Below, one piece after another: positions 44,939 through 55,889 of a stretch of 64,000 nucleotides of DNA. Origin of the DNA: Monoplex corrugatus (Eukaryota > Mollusca > Gastropoda > Littorinimorpha > Ranellidae). Both the position numbers and the translations under genes were made by a program. A model generated the notes under the pieces. It made no database searches. It was not told the DNA's origin and saw only the letters and a program-made list of their open reading frames with translations. The DNA lies in NCBI GenBank assembly GCA_030674185.1, contig JAPXFY010000030.1, forward strand, positions 42,337,795 to 42,401,794, given 5' to 3'. The first letter of the stretch is position 1. The number at the start of each line of letters is the position of its first letter.

Positions 44939-44990
44939 TGATGATGATGATGATGATAAGAAGAAGAAGGAGAAGAACAAGAATAAGAAT
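44385..44990 (+). repeat. Complex trinucleotide array (AAT/GAT/GAC)n
   Basis: Degenerate AAT and GAT repeats, then clean blocks (ATA)n, (GAT)n at 44868-44897, (GAC)n at 44898-44937, (GAT)n to 44957 and AAGAAG. Open frames of Ile/Ser/Val/His runs are artefacts. It directly abuts a SINE-A copy. Confidence 0.96.
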
Positions 44991-44991
44991 A

Positions 44992-45245
44992 CCAGTCGCC
45001 ATGGTACAGTATTTAGCGGAACGAGCTACTGACTGGAAGATTGTGGGCTCGAATCCCCATCAATCCCTTCAAAAATTATTGTGGGATTTTTGGCTCTAAC
45101 CAGATCCTACCTAGATTTGGGCGTGCTATGGGCTCATTGGGAAGACTGGGACCACACAGTCGAGTCTCATCTACTTCACAGATGCATCATTGAGGGTATT
45201 GCTCAAATCTTCTAACCAGCAACGCAGGTGTCTGTATCTCTCAGA
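44992..45245 (+). mobile_element. SINE-A copy, 3'-truncated
   Basis: The box B-like GGCTCGAATCC (45046-45056) and the body 'tgggatttttggctctaacc', 'gggcgtgctatgggctcatt', 'gtctgtatctctcag' match the SINE-A copies at 0.68 and 54.5 kb. Box A is degraded. The 3' third is replaced by a trinucleotide array. Confidence 0.85.
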
Positions 45246-45249
45246 ATAC

Positions 45250-45410
45250 TACTACTGCTACTGCTGCTGCTGCTGCTGCTGCTGTGCTGCTACAACTATT
45301 ACTACTAAGAGAAAGAAGACGAAGAAGAATATGACGATGATGGTGATGATGAAGATGATGATGACCACTTTGATGATGATGATGACGACGACGATGATAA
45401 TGGTGATGAT
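45250..45410 (+). repeat. (TGC)n-(AAG)n-(GAT)n array
   Basis: (CTG)n at 45262-45285, AAGAAG, then GATGAT with GACGAC to about 45410. On the minus strand its (ATC)n part is close to the end of the LINE at 45.44-47.24 kb and may descend from that element's tail. Confidence 0.93.
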
Positions 45411-45439
45411 AACTATATCTCAATTCGTCGTCGGCCTCT

Positions 45440-47235
45440 TTACATCTCAGGAGAGATAGTCTGCACCAGGAGGCGTTGTGGTCATGACGTGCACTTTCTG
45501 CTGTGGCTGTGCAGGCCGATTCTTGAGTGGCAATCTCTGTCACATCTGCCACATACAAATTGAGTCTGCTATTGTCTGGTTTCTGGAACGTTGCTTGCGA
45601 AGAGCCCTTTTCTCATCTGCGCTTTGCGCTCTCCTCCTCTCCGCACTCACAACGCCTTGCTGAACGGCTGTCCGCCACGCTGCCCTGTCTTCCGCCAGAG
45701 TCTCCCAAGAGCCTGGGTCAATCCCTGAGCTTCTAAGGTCCCTTTTGCATGCATCTACAAAGCGTAGCTGTGGGCGTCCTGGAGTTCGCTTCCGATTTGC
45801 CAGTTCGCCGTAGAGAACGTCTTTAGGTATGCGTCCATCCTCCATTCGACGCACATGGCCAAGCCAGCGTAGTCGGCGTTGGCTTAGAAGGGCAAAGATG
45901 GTCTGTAGGCCCGCACGAGGAGGACCTCTGTGTTGGTCACCTTGTCTTGCCATTGGATGCCGAGGATGCGTCGCAAGCAGCGGAGATGGAAAATGTTGAG
46001 CCTCTTTTCTTGGCTGCGTATGTGGTCCAGGCTTCACTTGAGTAGAGTAGTGTGCTCAACACACATGCTCTGTACACCTGCATTTTGGTGTTCGCAGTGA
46101 GACTGCTGTTGGACCAGACCTGCTTGTTCAGTTTAGCCATAACAGATGAGGCCTTCGCAATTCTGGCGCCGATTTCAGCATCAGAGAGAGGTTTCACTTA
46201 TGGTGGACCCCAAGTACTGAACTTGGTGGACAGTATTGAGGTCGTAGTCTCCAATGTGTAGAGATGGTGGTTCTTCACAGCCTTGGCCTAAGATCTCAGT
46301 TTTCTTCAAGCTGATTGTGAGACCAAACTCTCTGCAAGCGTGGGCGAAGCGATCAACGAGCCTCTGGAGATCTTGTTCACTGTGGGAAGCCAGCGAGCAG
46401 CATCTGCGAAGAGAGCTAAGAGATGGTCTTCTTTTCCACTTGGTTTTGGAACGAAGCCTGGCAATGTTGAAGAGCTTTCCATCGGTCCTTGTATGAAGAT
46501 ATACCCCTTCTTCAGATCTGCAGAAGGCTTAGGTCAGCAACATCGAGAAGAAGATCCCGAACAGAGTTGGGGCCAAAACACATCCCTGTTTCACTCCGCT
46601 GCTGATTCTAAAAGGCTCTGAAGTGGCACCATTATAGCACACAGTCTATGCATATCCTCGTGAAAAGACTCGATGACAGCTGATAGTCTTGGGGGGCAGC
46701 CGATTTTCTTCAAAAGCTTGAAAAGACCACTCCGATGACCAGGTCGAACGCTTTCGTGAGATCAATGAAGGCGAGGCAAAGGGGCATGTGCTGCTTGCGG
46801 CACTTTTCCTGTAGTTGCCGGACAGAGAAGATCATGTCGATGGTCGATCTTCCGGCCCTAAAGCCGCACTGGGACTCAGGGTAGATGCGAGCTGCCAGCC
46901 TCTGAAGACGGGTTAAGATGACTCTGGCGAATGCTTTCCCAACAATGCTGAGGAGAGAGATTCCGCGATAATTATTACAGTCACTGCGGTCGCCCTTGTT
47001 CTGATATAGAGTCACTATCCTGGCGTCTCTCATGTCTCTCGGAATGAAGCCTTCCTTCCAGCATAAGCACAAAAGTTCATGCAACACGTTGAGAAGAGCA
47101 GGCTTCCCGCACTTGATGATCTCTGGAGGTATTCCGTCTTCACCAGGGGCTTTTCCCGTCGCCAAACCGTCAATCGCCTTGCTTAGTTCTTCAAGGCTTG
47201 GCTCAGCATCCAACTCCTCCATGACAGGCAGGTAT
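45440..47235 (-). mobile_element. Non-LTR retrotransposon, reverse transcriptase to C-terminus, frame-broken
   Basis: The minus strand reads 'SKAIDGLATGKAPGEDGIPP' (about 47110-47180), 'NYRGISLLSIVGKAFARVIL' (about 46910-46970), 'QCGFRAGRSTIDMIF' and 'FIDLTKAFD' (motif A, about 46740-46770). A degraded 'LFADAARW' follows at the place of motif C (about 46390-46420), then 'VYRACVLSTLLYSSEAWTT' (about 46025-46080), and 'LRWLGHVRRMEDGRIPKDVL' with 'GRPQLRFVDACKRDL' (about 45720-45870). Missing pieces and stops between blocks make it inactive. It is a different family from the RTE-like copies. The 5' end is lost in the trinucleotide array at 47.24 kb. Confidence 0.9.
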
Positions 47236-47239
47236 ATAT

Positions 47240-47712
47240 CTCAATAACAGCGATGATAATGATAATGGTGATGATAAATACAATACCAATAACAATAATG
47301 ATAATGATAGTAATAATAACGACAATAATTAACAATAACAATGATAGTGATGATGATAACAGTAATGATAACAGTAATAATGATAATAATATGATAATAA
47401 TAACAATAATAATAATAATAATAATAATGATGATGATGATGATGATGATGATGACGACGATGACGATGACGATGATGATGATGATACTAACATAAACGAC
47501 GACGACGACGACGACGACGAGATGATGATGATGATGATGATGATGATGACGACGATGACGATGACGATGACGACGACGACGACGACAAGATGATGATAAT
47601 AATGATGATGATGATAATAATAATAATAATAATATGATAATAATAATAATGATGATAATAATAATGATGATAATAATAATAATGATAATAATAATAATAA
47701 TAATAATAATCC
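47240..47712 (+). repeat. Complex trinucleotide array (AAT/GAT/GAC)n
   Basis: GATAAT-rich, then (GAT)n, (GAC)n, (GAT)n and (AAT)n blocks. The clean 47.42-47.60 kb part has the same block order, GAT then GAC then GAT, as 44.87-44.96 kb. Confidence 0.96.
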
Positions 47713-48377
47713 TATTTGCGTTGCTCAAACAGTCCATGTCACAGAATGCTCACTACACTTTACATTAAATAAAATCAGGGTTGCCGTATCAGTACATTAA
47801 TGGACTCCAAAAATAATTAGATACTGACACGTACACCAATACACAAATGTACCATAAATATAGTTCATCAAAAAAGCAACAGATTTAAACGCCTGATGCA
47901 TTTCCTTTACTGTTATTATCATTATTACTATGTTATTATCATTAGTGTTATCATTATCATCATCATCAACATCATCTATATAATCATGAATATAATTTTT
48001 GTTATGATAGTATGACTGTGATTGTTATTATGTTATTATTATCATTATTATTACTGTTGTTATTATTGTCGTTGTTGTTATTAACATTATTATTATTATT
48101 ACTATACTAGTATCATCATTATCATCATTATTATGATTATATCAAATTATTGTTATTATCAGATTGGTGGTGGTGGTGTTAATTCTATCGTTATTATTAT
48201 CGTTATTACTTTTATCAATATTGTTGTTGTTCGCATTATTATTATAAATGTCATCATCATCTTCACCACCACCACCACCACCACCATCACCGTTCTCCTC
48301 ATCATCATCGCCACCATTATCGTTAATTTTATCATCACCCTCACCATCTTCGTCATCATCATCACCACCAAGACAAC
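47713..48377. other. Upstream region of the receptor gene: (TTA/TCA)n-rich, no exon recognised
   Basis: 47.9-48.37 kb is a degenerate ATT/ATC/CAT/CAC array running right up to the first ATG of the receptor frame. No promoter or signal-peptide exon was recognised. If such an exon exists it must lie beyond the array, probably upstream of 45 kb. Confidence 0.5.
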
Positions 48378-51300
48378 ATGAACATCACCAGCACCAGCAT
48401 CACTCCTGATCCACTGAACATCAGTGACCTCTGTCCGGGTGTAGACTACATCATGAGTCAGAACCAAACAAACTTCACAGTCCTACAGACCAATGTGTCA
48501 GGCTGCTATCACTGGGATTTTTATTACTTTCTGACACACCAGAGAGTGGTGTATGGGATGTGTGGTGAGTTTACAACTTTCTGTCTTCTGCATGTCGCGG
48601 TACCACAAGGTATGTTAGTACAGGCCCGGGTCGAACGATTGGAATACTGGTGTGGCTCTGATCAATGGAAAACTGTGATACTTCAATACAATTTTGCCAG
48701 ATATGACATAGAAACGTGGACAATAGGATGCGATCGTCATTCTATGAAAGATGATCATGTTGAATCATTTGGAAACCACCTGTCTTTTCTTGGCTTGAAC
48801 AAGTCCTTAGTTAGACTACATATACAGACAGTTGAAGATCACAGCTTCATTACAGTATCCATGTCGCCCTACAGCGGGTACATGATATTGCCAAGACAGA
48901 GTTTCTTTTGGAAAGCTTCTCATCACATTTGGGAAGAAATGACAGCGCCACCTGGATGTGTCATTATGGTCAGTTTTCAGGGAACATCATACAGATTGTA
49001 CAAACCTACAATGTACGCAGACTTGATCTATACACTGCCAGATACACATCAACGCGTCCTGCGTGTGTGTGGTGACAGTAATTCATCAGCTCGCATTTTC
49101 CCAACAAGGCATATTAAAATTCATGTGAGCAGCCTAGCTAAAGCAGCATTGTCTGAAAGCCCCAGTCTGAAAATACTATTTTCTTTTCACACAGAGACAG
49201 TTAAACCCCATCAGTTACCCAGTGGACTGTTCAACTGTTCTGTCAATCACTATTCCAGTTTTCAGCATCACCTGGACTGTAACGTGAAGTCAGAGTGTGA
49301 AGATGGACAGGATGAAACAGAGCACTGTCCCTTTAGTAGTCCTGGCTGTCAGGGTTTGGTGGCTTCACGTAACAAATGTTTTGCATATGTTAAACTAGAT
49401 GTTAGTTTATCTCCTGCACTGGCAACATATGAGTGTCAGAAGATGGGTGGACAGCTGGCTTCAGTCAAATCCAGACAGGAGCAAGTTGATTTCCTGCACA
49501 TCTTTAATCACCGTGACGATTTTTATGTGCTGTCAGGTTATTTATCAGGCTGGAAGTCTGTGTCTTTCATGTACAGCAAGTTCCGTCATTGGTCTGACAA
49601 TACCCTGATCTACAACCTTGTTCATCTCTATGTAAGGAAATACCCTCCCAAAAGGTTTATTATCAATGGGGCTCTGGACGCACGCATGTGTAGTTTTGTT
49701 GCCTATTCAGACCGTATAGTCTGTCAAGTGAACTCACGATCAGAGAATCCTTATTTTGTTCAGACCGTTGGGTTCCCTGTTTTAGACCCAGCCCTGTCCC
49801 TGTTGATACAGACACAGCAGACGTTAACAGATTGTCCAAACAGTCACGTGACACATACATTTTTGTCCTGTGATCTTCAGGTTCACTGTGGACAGATGAA
49901 GTATACAAGATCGTGCGTGTTCTGGAACATGAGCACTATGAACACAGATACACCGATTTCTCCTGGAAAGCACACTGGCTACACCATTGTCATGTTTGTC
50001 TGTGATGATGACATGACAACGCTGCCTTACACCCTGGTGTGTGACTTCAGACACGACTGTCCTGATCACAGTGATGAGTCACTCTGTCAACATCCTTCAT
50101 GCAGTGGTTTTCTGTGCACCAATGGCCAGTGTGTGTTGGGCAACCGACGTTGTGATGACCAAGCAGATTGTCTGGATGACTCTGATCAGGTTAAGTGCCC
50201 CATTGATCCTAGTAACCGCTGGTACCACAAAGAGGCCAACAGAAATCAGCGACTTTTCATCAACCTGGATGGTACAGGTTACTTTACTCAGCAGCTGATG
50301 ACATCTCATCAGTCTTGTCCTGACACTCATTACTGGTGTACAGAAGACTGGTTGTACTGTCTCCCGTCTACACTCGATGTAATGGATTTTCTGACTGTAC
50401 CTATAGTGAAGATGAACAAGACTGTGAGACATTCACTTGTCCTGGTTTCTACCAGTGTCGTGGTTCTACAGTTTGTGTTCATGGAGATCATCTGTGTGAT
50501 GGCTGGGGTCAGTGTCCACAGCGTGATGATGAATGGCTGTGTGAAATGACCTGTCCTGACGGCTGTCAATGTCAAGGTCAGTCTTTTTTATGTCCTCAGA
50601 CTTTCTGTGCTGATGCTTTTCCGGAGCTTCGCTACATGATCGCCGCAGGCTCAGGAATGACGCTGAGTGATTTCAGTAACAACACATATCTCATTTATCT
50701 CAGTCTTTCCTATTGTTTTCTAATCAATATATTAGGTGTGAAACTTCGCAACCTACAGTATCTTGATCTGACTAACAACCACCTGAAAACTATAGATAGG
50801 ATTGTTTTTCTCAAGCTATGGAATTTACGGACTTTGTTTTTAGCAAACAACCCTCTGACATTACTGAGAGGTAAGCCATATTTTCTGTTTCATTATGCTC
50901 TAGCAAAAATAGATGTTTCAGGAACACGTGTACAGATACTTAATAGTAAGCTGCCAATGTACTTTCCCCAAGTCACACATTTAAATCTATCATTCTGTGG
51001 CATTCAAACAATCAGGCCTGGAGGCGTCCACTTTATGCCACAGTTGACTGAACTGGACCTCAGGGGAAATTCAGTAATCAACTTTCCTTTAGAGGGATTG
51101 TCAATGTGGAATCATTTGATAAGCATCTCTTCCTCAAATTATAGGCTTTGTTGTAAAAATGTACTTTTAAAACAGTCACACACAATTGAGTGCGTATCAC
51201 CAAATGCGATGTTTTTTTCGTGCGAATATTTACTACTAACTGAACAGTACAGGCTTTTCTGTTGGTTGATTAGTACGTTCTCCATTCTAGGGAAATTTGT

Positions 51301-52141
51301 TTGTTTCATAGCAACATTCGAGGAAAAGAAAATATTTGAAAATACTTTCGTCACGTTTATTGCACATTTGCAGTTTGCTAACGTCTGCATGGGAATCCAT
51401 GTTAGCATAATTTCAGTGGCCAACGAAATATTTTATGGAAAGTACATCTACTTTGAAAAGACATGGACTAACAGTGTCGCTTGCAAGATTGCTGGTTTTC
51501 TTTCCCTTCTGTCCAGTGAGGTGTCAGTTCTGATCCTCTGGTTCATGACACTGGATCACATGATTGTCATCTGTTTTCCCTTAACTACGTGGACATTCAA
51601 TAGACGTCTGACTGCAGCAGCTTGTGCATCGACGTGGTGTATTGGACTTTTGTTGACTGTAATACCTTTTCTTCCTGGACTGTCACACTGGGGGCTGGAT
51701 GACCAGTCTGGTCTGTGTCGTCTGGCTCTCTTTGATGGCAGCGCCAATGAAGAGTTCAGGTGGTTTACAGTCACTGTCGTGTTTAACTGTATCCTGTGCT
51801 CTGTGGTGGTTTTCAGTCTACTCATCATTTATAGACGAACACCAATGCATCCTATCCTGATTGATCCTGCAAAAAAATTGATTTACTCATCAGTCCACCT
51901 GTTGATAAAAGTGGCTGTAACAGATGCTGTGTGCTGGTTCTCCCTTGGTCTGACCAGTATGATGACCTTAGATGGCAGTGGTACATCGGACAATGTTTAT
52001 GTGACCATGGTTGTGTTCCTGCTTCCACTCAACTCTGCATTCAACCCACTGCTGTACATATGGACTGTTGTAACAGAGAGACGACGAAAAAAACAGGAAA
52101 GTACATTGTTACAATCTTTAAAATCACGACATTTGCTCTAA
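48378..52141 (+). CDS. GRL101-like mosaic 7TM receptor with one frameshift (5' end uncertain)
   Basis: A single 3.76-kb exon-like region without introns. From the ATG: CUB-like region (about residues 15-265), LDLa-like module (280-317, 'CEDGQDETEHC'), C-type-lectin-like domain (324-449), LDLa modules (486-570, 574-607, from 647), a frameshift near 50361-50366, then the rest of that LDLa and another LDLa in the next frame. An LRR N-cap follows ('CPDGCQCQG', about 50551-50577), several LRRs (50690-51100) and a rhodopsin-like 7TM domain (51250-52080). TM7 has NPLLY (52043-52057). The TM3 end reads LDHM (51551-51562) instead of D/E-R-Y. No signal peptide follows the ATG, so an upstream exon is likely. 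The order matches the snail receptor GRL101 family; a membrane receptor with G-protein coupling is inferred, ligand unknown. The frameshift is either a consensus error at CCC or a true lesion. Confidence 0.9.
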
Positions 52142-52239
52142 GAGAGGAATAGTCCTTCAACAAAATGGTAAAATATGATAACCAGAGTCCATTTTTGAAT
52201 AGCTGTTGAGTTTTTGTCTATATTGTCAACCTCTATTTG

Positions 52240-53150
52240 AGGCCTTCCGAAGTACCGGTGTTGGCTCCGATTTGGGGTCTGTCTGTTGTGGAGCACACGT
52301 TTGGAATCCGAGGTGGTGCTCTTTCTTGGTTTTTGTCATACCTGTCCGCCTGCCTAATGAGATAAGTTTAAGCCCATTAAAGTAGCAAGGGGTATCCACC
52401 AAGGCTTTGTACTTTGGCCGGTCCTCTACACACTCTACACTTCACCACTTGCCAGTGTCATCAGCCAGCATAACATCAACTATCACTGTATGCTGACGAC
52501 TCCAAGGACTACAACAGTGCAGTGTATCGCGTGAAAATATTTCATCTCTTCTTTTCACAGTTTTCTCATTCAACCAAGAACGTTGCCGTTTTTCTTGATC
52601 CCCAACTGTCCATGCAGAAATTCATATCACACAAATATTTGTCAGTCACGTTACTGTCAACGTTTCAGTTCTGTTTGTCTTCGTCTTTCAACTTCAGCAG
52701 CATCTAAACTCGCTGCTTCTCTTATCGTGTCTCGTATCGAGTACGGTATCTCTCTGCTCACCGTCTTTCTCGCTTCTTCTACGGCATGCCCACAGCATAT
52801 TCAAAATTCTGTGGCCTGTCTTGCCTTCCGTAAAAAGAGACATGATTTATCATCCCCTTGCAACAGCTTGCTTGTTTTCCAAACAATTTCGTATAAAATG
52901 AATACATTATGGTACAAATGTATCAAAGGTACTGCGGCAGTTTATATTTGTAACCACCTCCAAATGTGCACATCTGCTTGATCTCTTCATTCTACTTGTT
53001 TACAACTTCCTCGAAACAGATGTTCCCCAGTCATCGCCACAGTTGTTCTCTGTCTTGTCCATACATCTGGAATGAGCTTTCCTTGTTTCTTGGTCAGTCA
53101 CATACTCTGTCTGCCTTCAAGTCAAACTTGAAGTCTTGAAGACATACTTG
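52240..53150 (+). mobile_element. CR1/L2-like LINE, reverse transcriptase C-terminal half, degraded
   Basis: The plus strand carries 'LEHTFGIRGGALSWFLSYLS' (about 52287-52346), 'VLYTLYTSPLASVISQHNIN' near motif C (about 52422-52485), 'FLDPQLSMQKFISH' (about 52585-52630), 'SKLAASLIVSRIEYGISLLT' (about 52700-52760), 'QNSVACLAFRKKRHDLSS' and 'YKMNTLWYKCIKGTA' (about 52893-52937). The order and wording match CR1/L2-type LINE reverse transcriptases. Frameshifts occur throughout. It begins about 100 bp after the receptor stop codon. Confidence 0.85.
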
Positions 53151-53169
53151 CTTGTCCAGCAGGGAGAAC

Positions 53170-53247
53170 AGAGGCAGAATGGTTCAGACGTTCGCCTGCC
53201 AATAACTAAACACGAGGTTCCAGGGTTCGTTCCCTGTAGAGGCCTCG
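53170..53247 (+). mobile_element. SINE-C head only
   Basis: tRNA-like head with box A TGGTTCAGACG (53180-53190) and box B GGTTCGTTCCC (53224-53234), followed by 'gtagaggcctcg' and then directly by a TG microsatellite in place of the body. Confidence 0.85.
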
Positions 53248-53252
53248 TGTGT

Positions 53253-53337
<85 letters not shown>

Positions 53338-53365
53338 TGTGTGTGTGTATGCGTGTGTGTGTTTG
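53247..53365 (+). repeat. (TG)n microsatellite
   Basis: TG dinucleotide run that replaces the body of a SINE-C copy. A shorter TG run at 53464-53482 joins the (GA)n at 53482-53526. Confidence 0.96.
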
Positions 53366-53462
53366 TGTCTCAAGAAACAAAACAGCATCAAATACTAACA
53401 ATTTAGTATAAAACATAATGAAATCTGTACGTGCATGTGTTTGTGCAAGTGTATGTGAATCC

Positions 53463-53481
<19 letters not shown>

Positions 53482-53526
<45 letters not shown>
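53482..53526 (+). repeat. (GA)n microsatellite
   Basis: Clean GA dinucleotide run. Confidence 0.96.
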
Positions 53527-53528
<2 letters not shown>

Positions 53529-53529
53529 A

Positions 53530-54232
53530 AAAGTCGTTTCAAGAGAAGAATAGCCTACATTATTTAAACACATGATAACAGTACGTTTGTGCTTGAGCTA
53601 TTTCGTCAATAAGATTTTTTTTCTTCCGACATGTTATTTCTAAATTCATTTGAAAGAAATAGTACTGACAATCCTGAAACAAAATAAGCAAAGCATAATT
53701 CCAATTCTCCATCAGAAAAAAATCCAGTTTATGCAAAACATCCATAAGTTTCAAATATAACTACATACACATCCACGAAAGACATAATGGACAATATAAT
53801 TGTATGACATGAAGGAAGAGAAACAAAACAACAACTAGCAGTGAAGAGGAGTGTTCTGAGCTTACAGTTTTTGTGCTTTGTATCTGCTTCTATGCTAGCT
53901 GAGTGGGTAGCGCAAACTATGTTAGAATTGAGAAGTTTCACAACATGGGAGATAATTCCTACGTGACTCTCAAGAGTTATGTCCTTTGGTTGATATTATA
54001 AACATAACTTGACGGCACACACGTGTGTTTTGTTACCAAGACAGATTCCTACCATAGTTCATTACGTACACTGAAATATGTGTACATTGACAAATTGCTG
54101 AAAAACTCAAGAGGTCTTCTCCTGTGGGGAACTTCTGCTGTTCAGCTGTCCCCAAAGTTTCTTGTCACTGACACAATGGCTAGACCAATGACGTCTGTGA
54201 ACAGTGAAGAGAACATTGGGGAAACAGCAGAT
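53530..54232. other. No gene recognised; pre-insertion flank of SINE-A
   Basis: AT-rich sequence. It ends in the left copy of the target-site duplication of the following SINE. Confidence 0.45.
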
Positions 54233-54247
54233 GACATGGGAAAGACT

Positions 54248-54757
54248 TTTTTTTAAGGATCATCGCACTCAGGGAGGTTATTTTTGTGCTCATCTCCCCC
54301 CCCCCCCCCCCCCCCCATTTTCCACGCTATCTTAATGGCCACCAAATCTGGCACAGGTTTTTTTAAACAATGCGATGGTTATGATGTCGATGACGTTGAT
54401 AATCATGATGCTATGGATTCCATCTAGGATTGAGACTGCGTGACAGGGCTGTACTCTATGCTTACTATCATAATATATCCTGGCGTCAACCAGGCCCGAG
54501 AGATACAGACACCTGCGGTGCTGGTCAGAAGATTTGAGCAACACCCTCGATGATGCATCCGTGAAGAGGATGAGACTCGACTGTGTGGTCCCAGTCTTCC
54601 AAATGAACCCACAGCACGCCCAACTCTAGGTAGAAGCCGGTTAGAGCCGAAAAACACCCCAAAATGATATATTTTTGAAGGGATTCATGGGGATTCGAAC
54701 CCACAACCTTCCAGCAGGTAGCCCTTGCGTTAACCACTAACACCACGGCGACTGGTC
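54248..54757 (-). mobile_element. Full-length SINE-A with perfect 15-bp target-site duplication
   Basis: Flanked by GACATGGGAAAGACT at 54233-54247 and at 54758-54772, identical copies. On the minus strand: box A TGGTGTTAGTGG (54734-54745), box B GGTTCGAATCC (54691-54701), the SINE-A body, a 'catcatgattatcaacgtc' region, a 'ggccattaagatagcg' region, a G-run (54297-54316) and an A-run ending at the duplication. This fixes the full element length at about 510 bp, longer than the other two copies show. A box A with one extra base suggests some age, although the duplication is unmutated. Confidence 0.93.
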
Positions 54758-54772
54758 GACATGGGAAAGACT

Positions 54773-55677
54773 AGATTTATGGACTCTGTGGGCTAATTAC
54801 ACATCATGACTTTCCCCAGTTTGCCTCTGGCTACATAAACGAAACATGTTCCAGAGATTCACTGAAGGGGGAAGGGAATAATGCATCTATCGACGCCAGC
54901 CCAATCAAGATTGGAAATGCACAACAGACCATGATTATGCAACAGGTGGAATAACCGTGTGTCTGCGAAAGAGGATTTTCTACCAAGAGTGGCATGGAGG
55001 TCCGTATGACATAAAGGGATGTATAAAAATTTAGATGAATGTTCTGCACTAAACGGCACCAGCAGACGAGACACCAGAATGTCAATGCTAGGAATGAAAC
55101 TACAATGTATTAGGGATATTCACGCTGATGATTCAGACGACGAACGTGTACAAACTCAATGAGGAAATAGTTCAAAAACTAAATGCGCTGATAGGAAAGA
55201 GCATCTTGTTACCCAACCTTAGTTTTAAATTGAGAAGCATTTAAATGTCTTTTGAAGTACACATTGTTGAAAATGACTCAATAATCAAATGATACTATAT
55301 GTCAAGGTGAAAACGCTTTGCACAATCTGATTCAAATAAAAGAGGTTATTAACCGGCCAGAAATGAAATAGAAGACAATCAGATGTCTCAAACTGAGCAA
55401 TATAGATATAAAAATGTCACAAAAAATGAACTCGCAAGATAGGAATAATGCAGTCAATAAATAAATAAATGATAAAATGATGTACATTTGAAATTAATTA
55501 CTGTCAAATAAAGAGGTGATCCCAAGGTACACTTAGTAGGGCAGTAAAGTCAATATTGTCAGTATCTTTTGAACGCTCGCAATGGTACTACCATTAATAG
55601 GAAAAATTCTGCAATACTGCAGGAGACCAATGAAAGAATTTTTATTGCCAGATAAAGACAGAAAGCAAGAGCAAGCG
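54773..55677. other. No gene recognised
   Basis: AT-rich sequence. Short antisense frames at 54831-55085 have no identifiable domain. Confidence 0.45.
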
Positions 55678-55820
55678 TGAGAGAGAGAGAGAGAGGCAGA
55701 CAGACAGACAGAGAAAGAAAAAAGAAACCTAGAAAGAGAGAGAGAGAAAGAGAGAGAGACAGAGAGAGAGAGAGAAAGACAGACAGACAGACAAAGAAAG
55801 AAAGAAAGAGAGAGAGAGAT
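55678..55820 (+). repeat. (GA)n / (GACA)n microsatellite
   Basis: GAGAGA with CAGACAGACAGA and AAAGAAAG interruptions. Confidence 0.95.
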
Positions 55821-55889
55821 TGGACATAGACAATCAGAACCAAAAGGTGGAACGGAACAGGATCCTTCAAGGATGCAGCACAGCATCCT

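Noticed and set aside
44254..45002. Poly-Ile/Ser/Val frames that look like membrane proteins
   Set aside because: They are trinucleotide-repeat translations on both strands.
47713..48377. Promoter or signal-peptide exon for the receptor
   Set aside because: The interval is a degenerate ATT/CAT array. No TATA, initiator or hydrophobic leader could be supported.
49399..49608. Other-frame open frames inside the receptor gene, including minus-strand ones at 49663-50575
   Set aside because: They are shadows of the receptor coding sequence; the conserved cysteines and motifs are all in the receptor frames.
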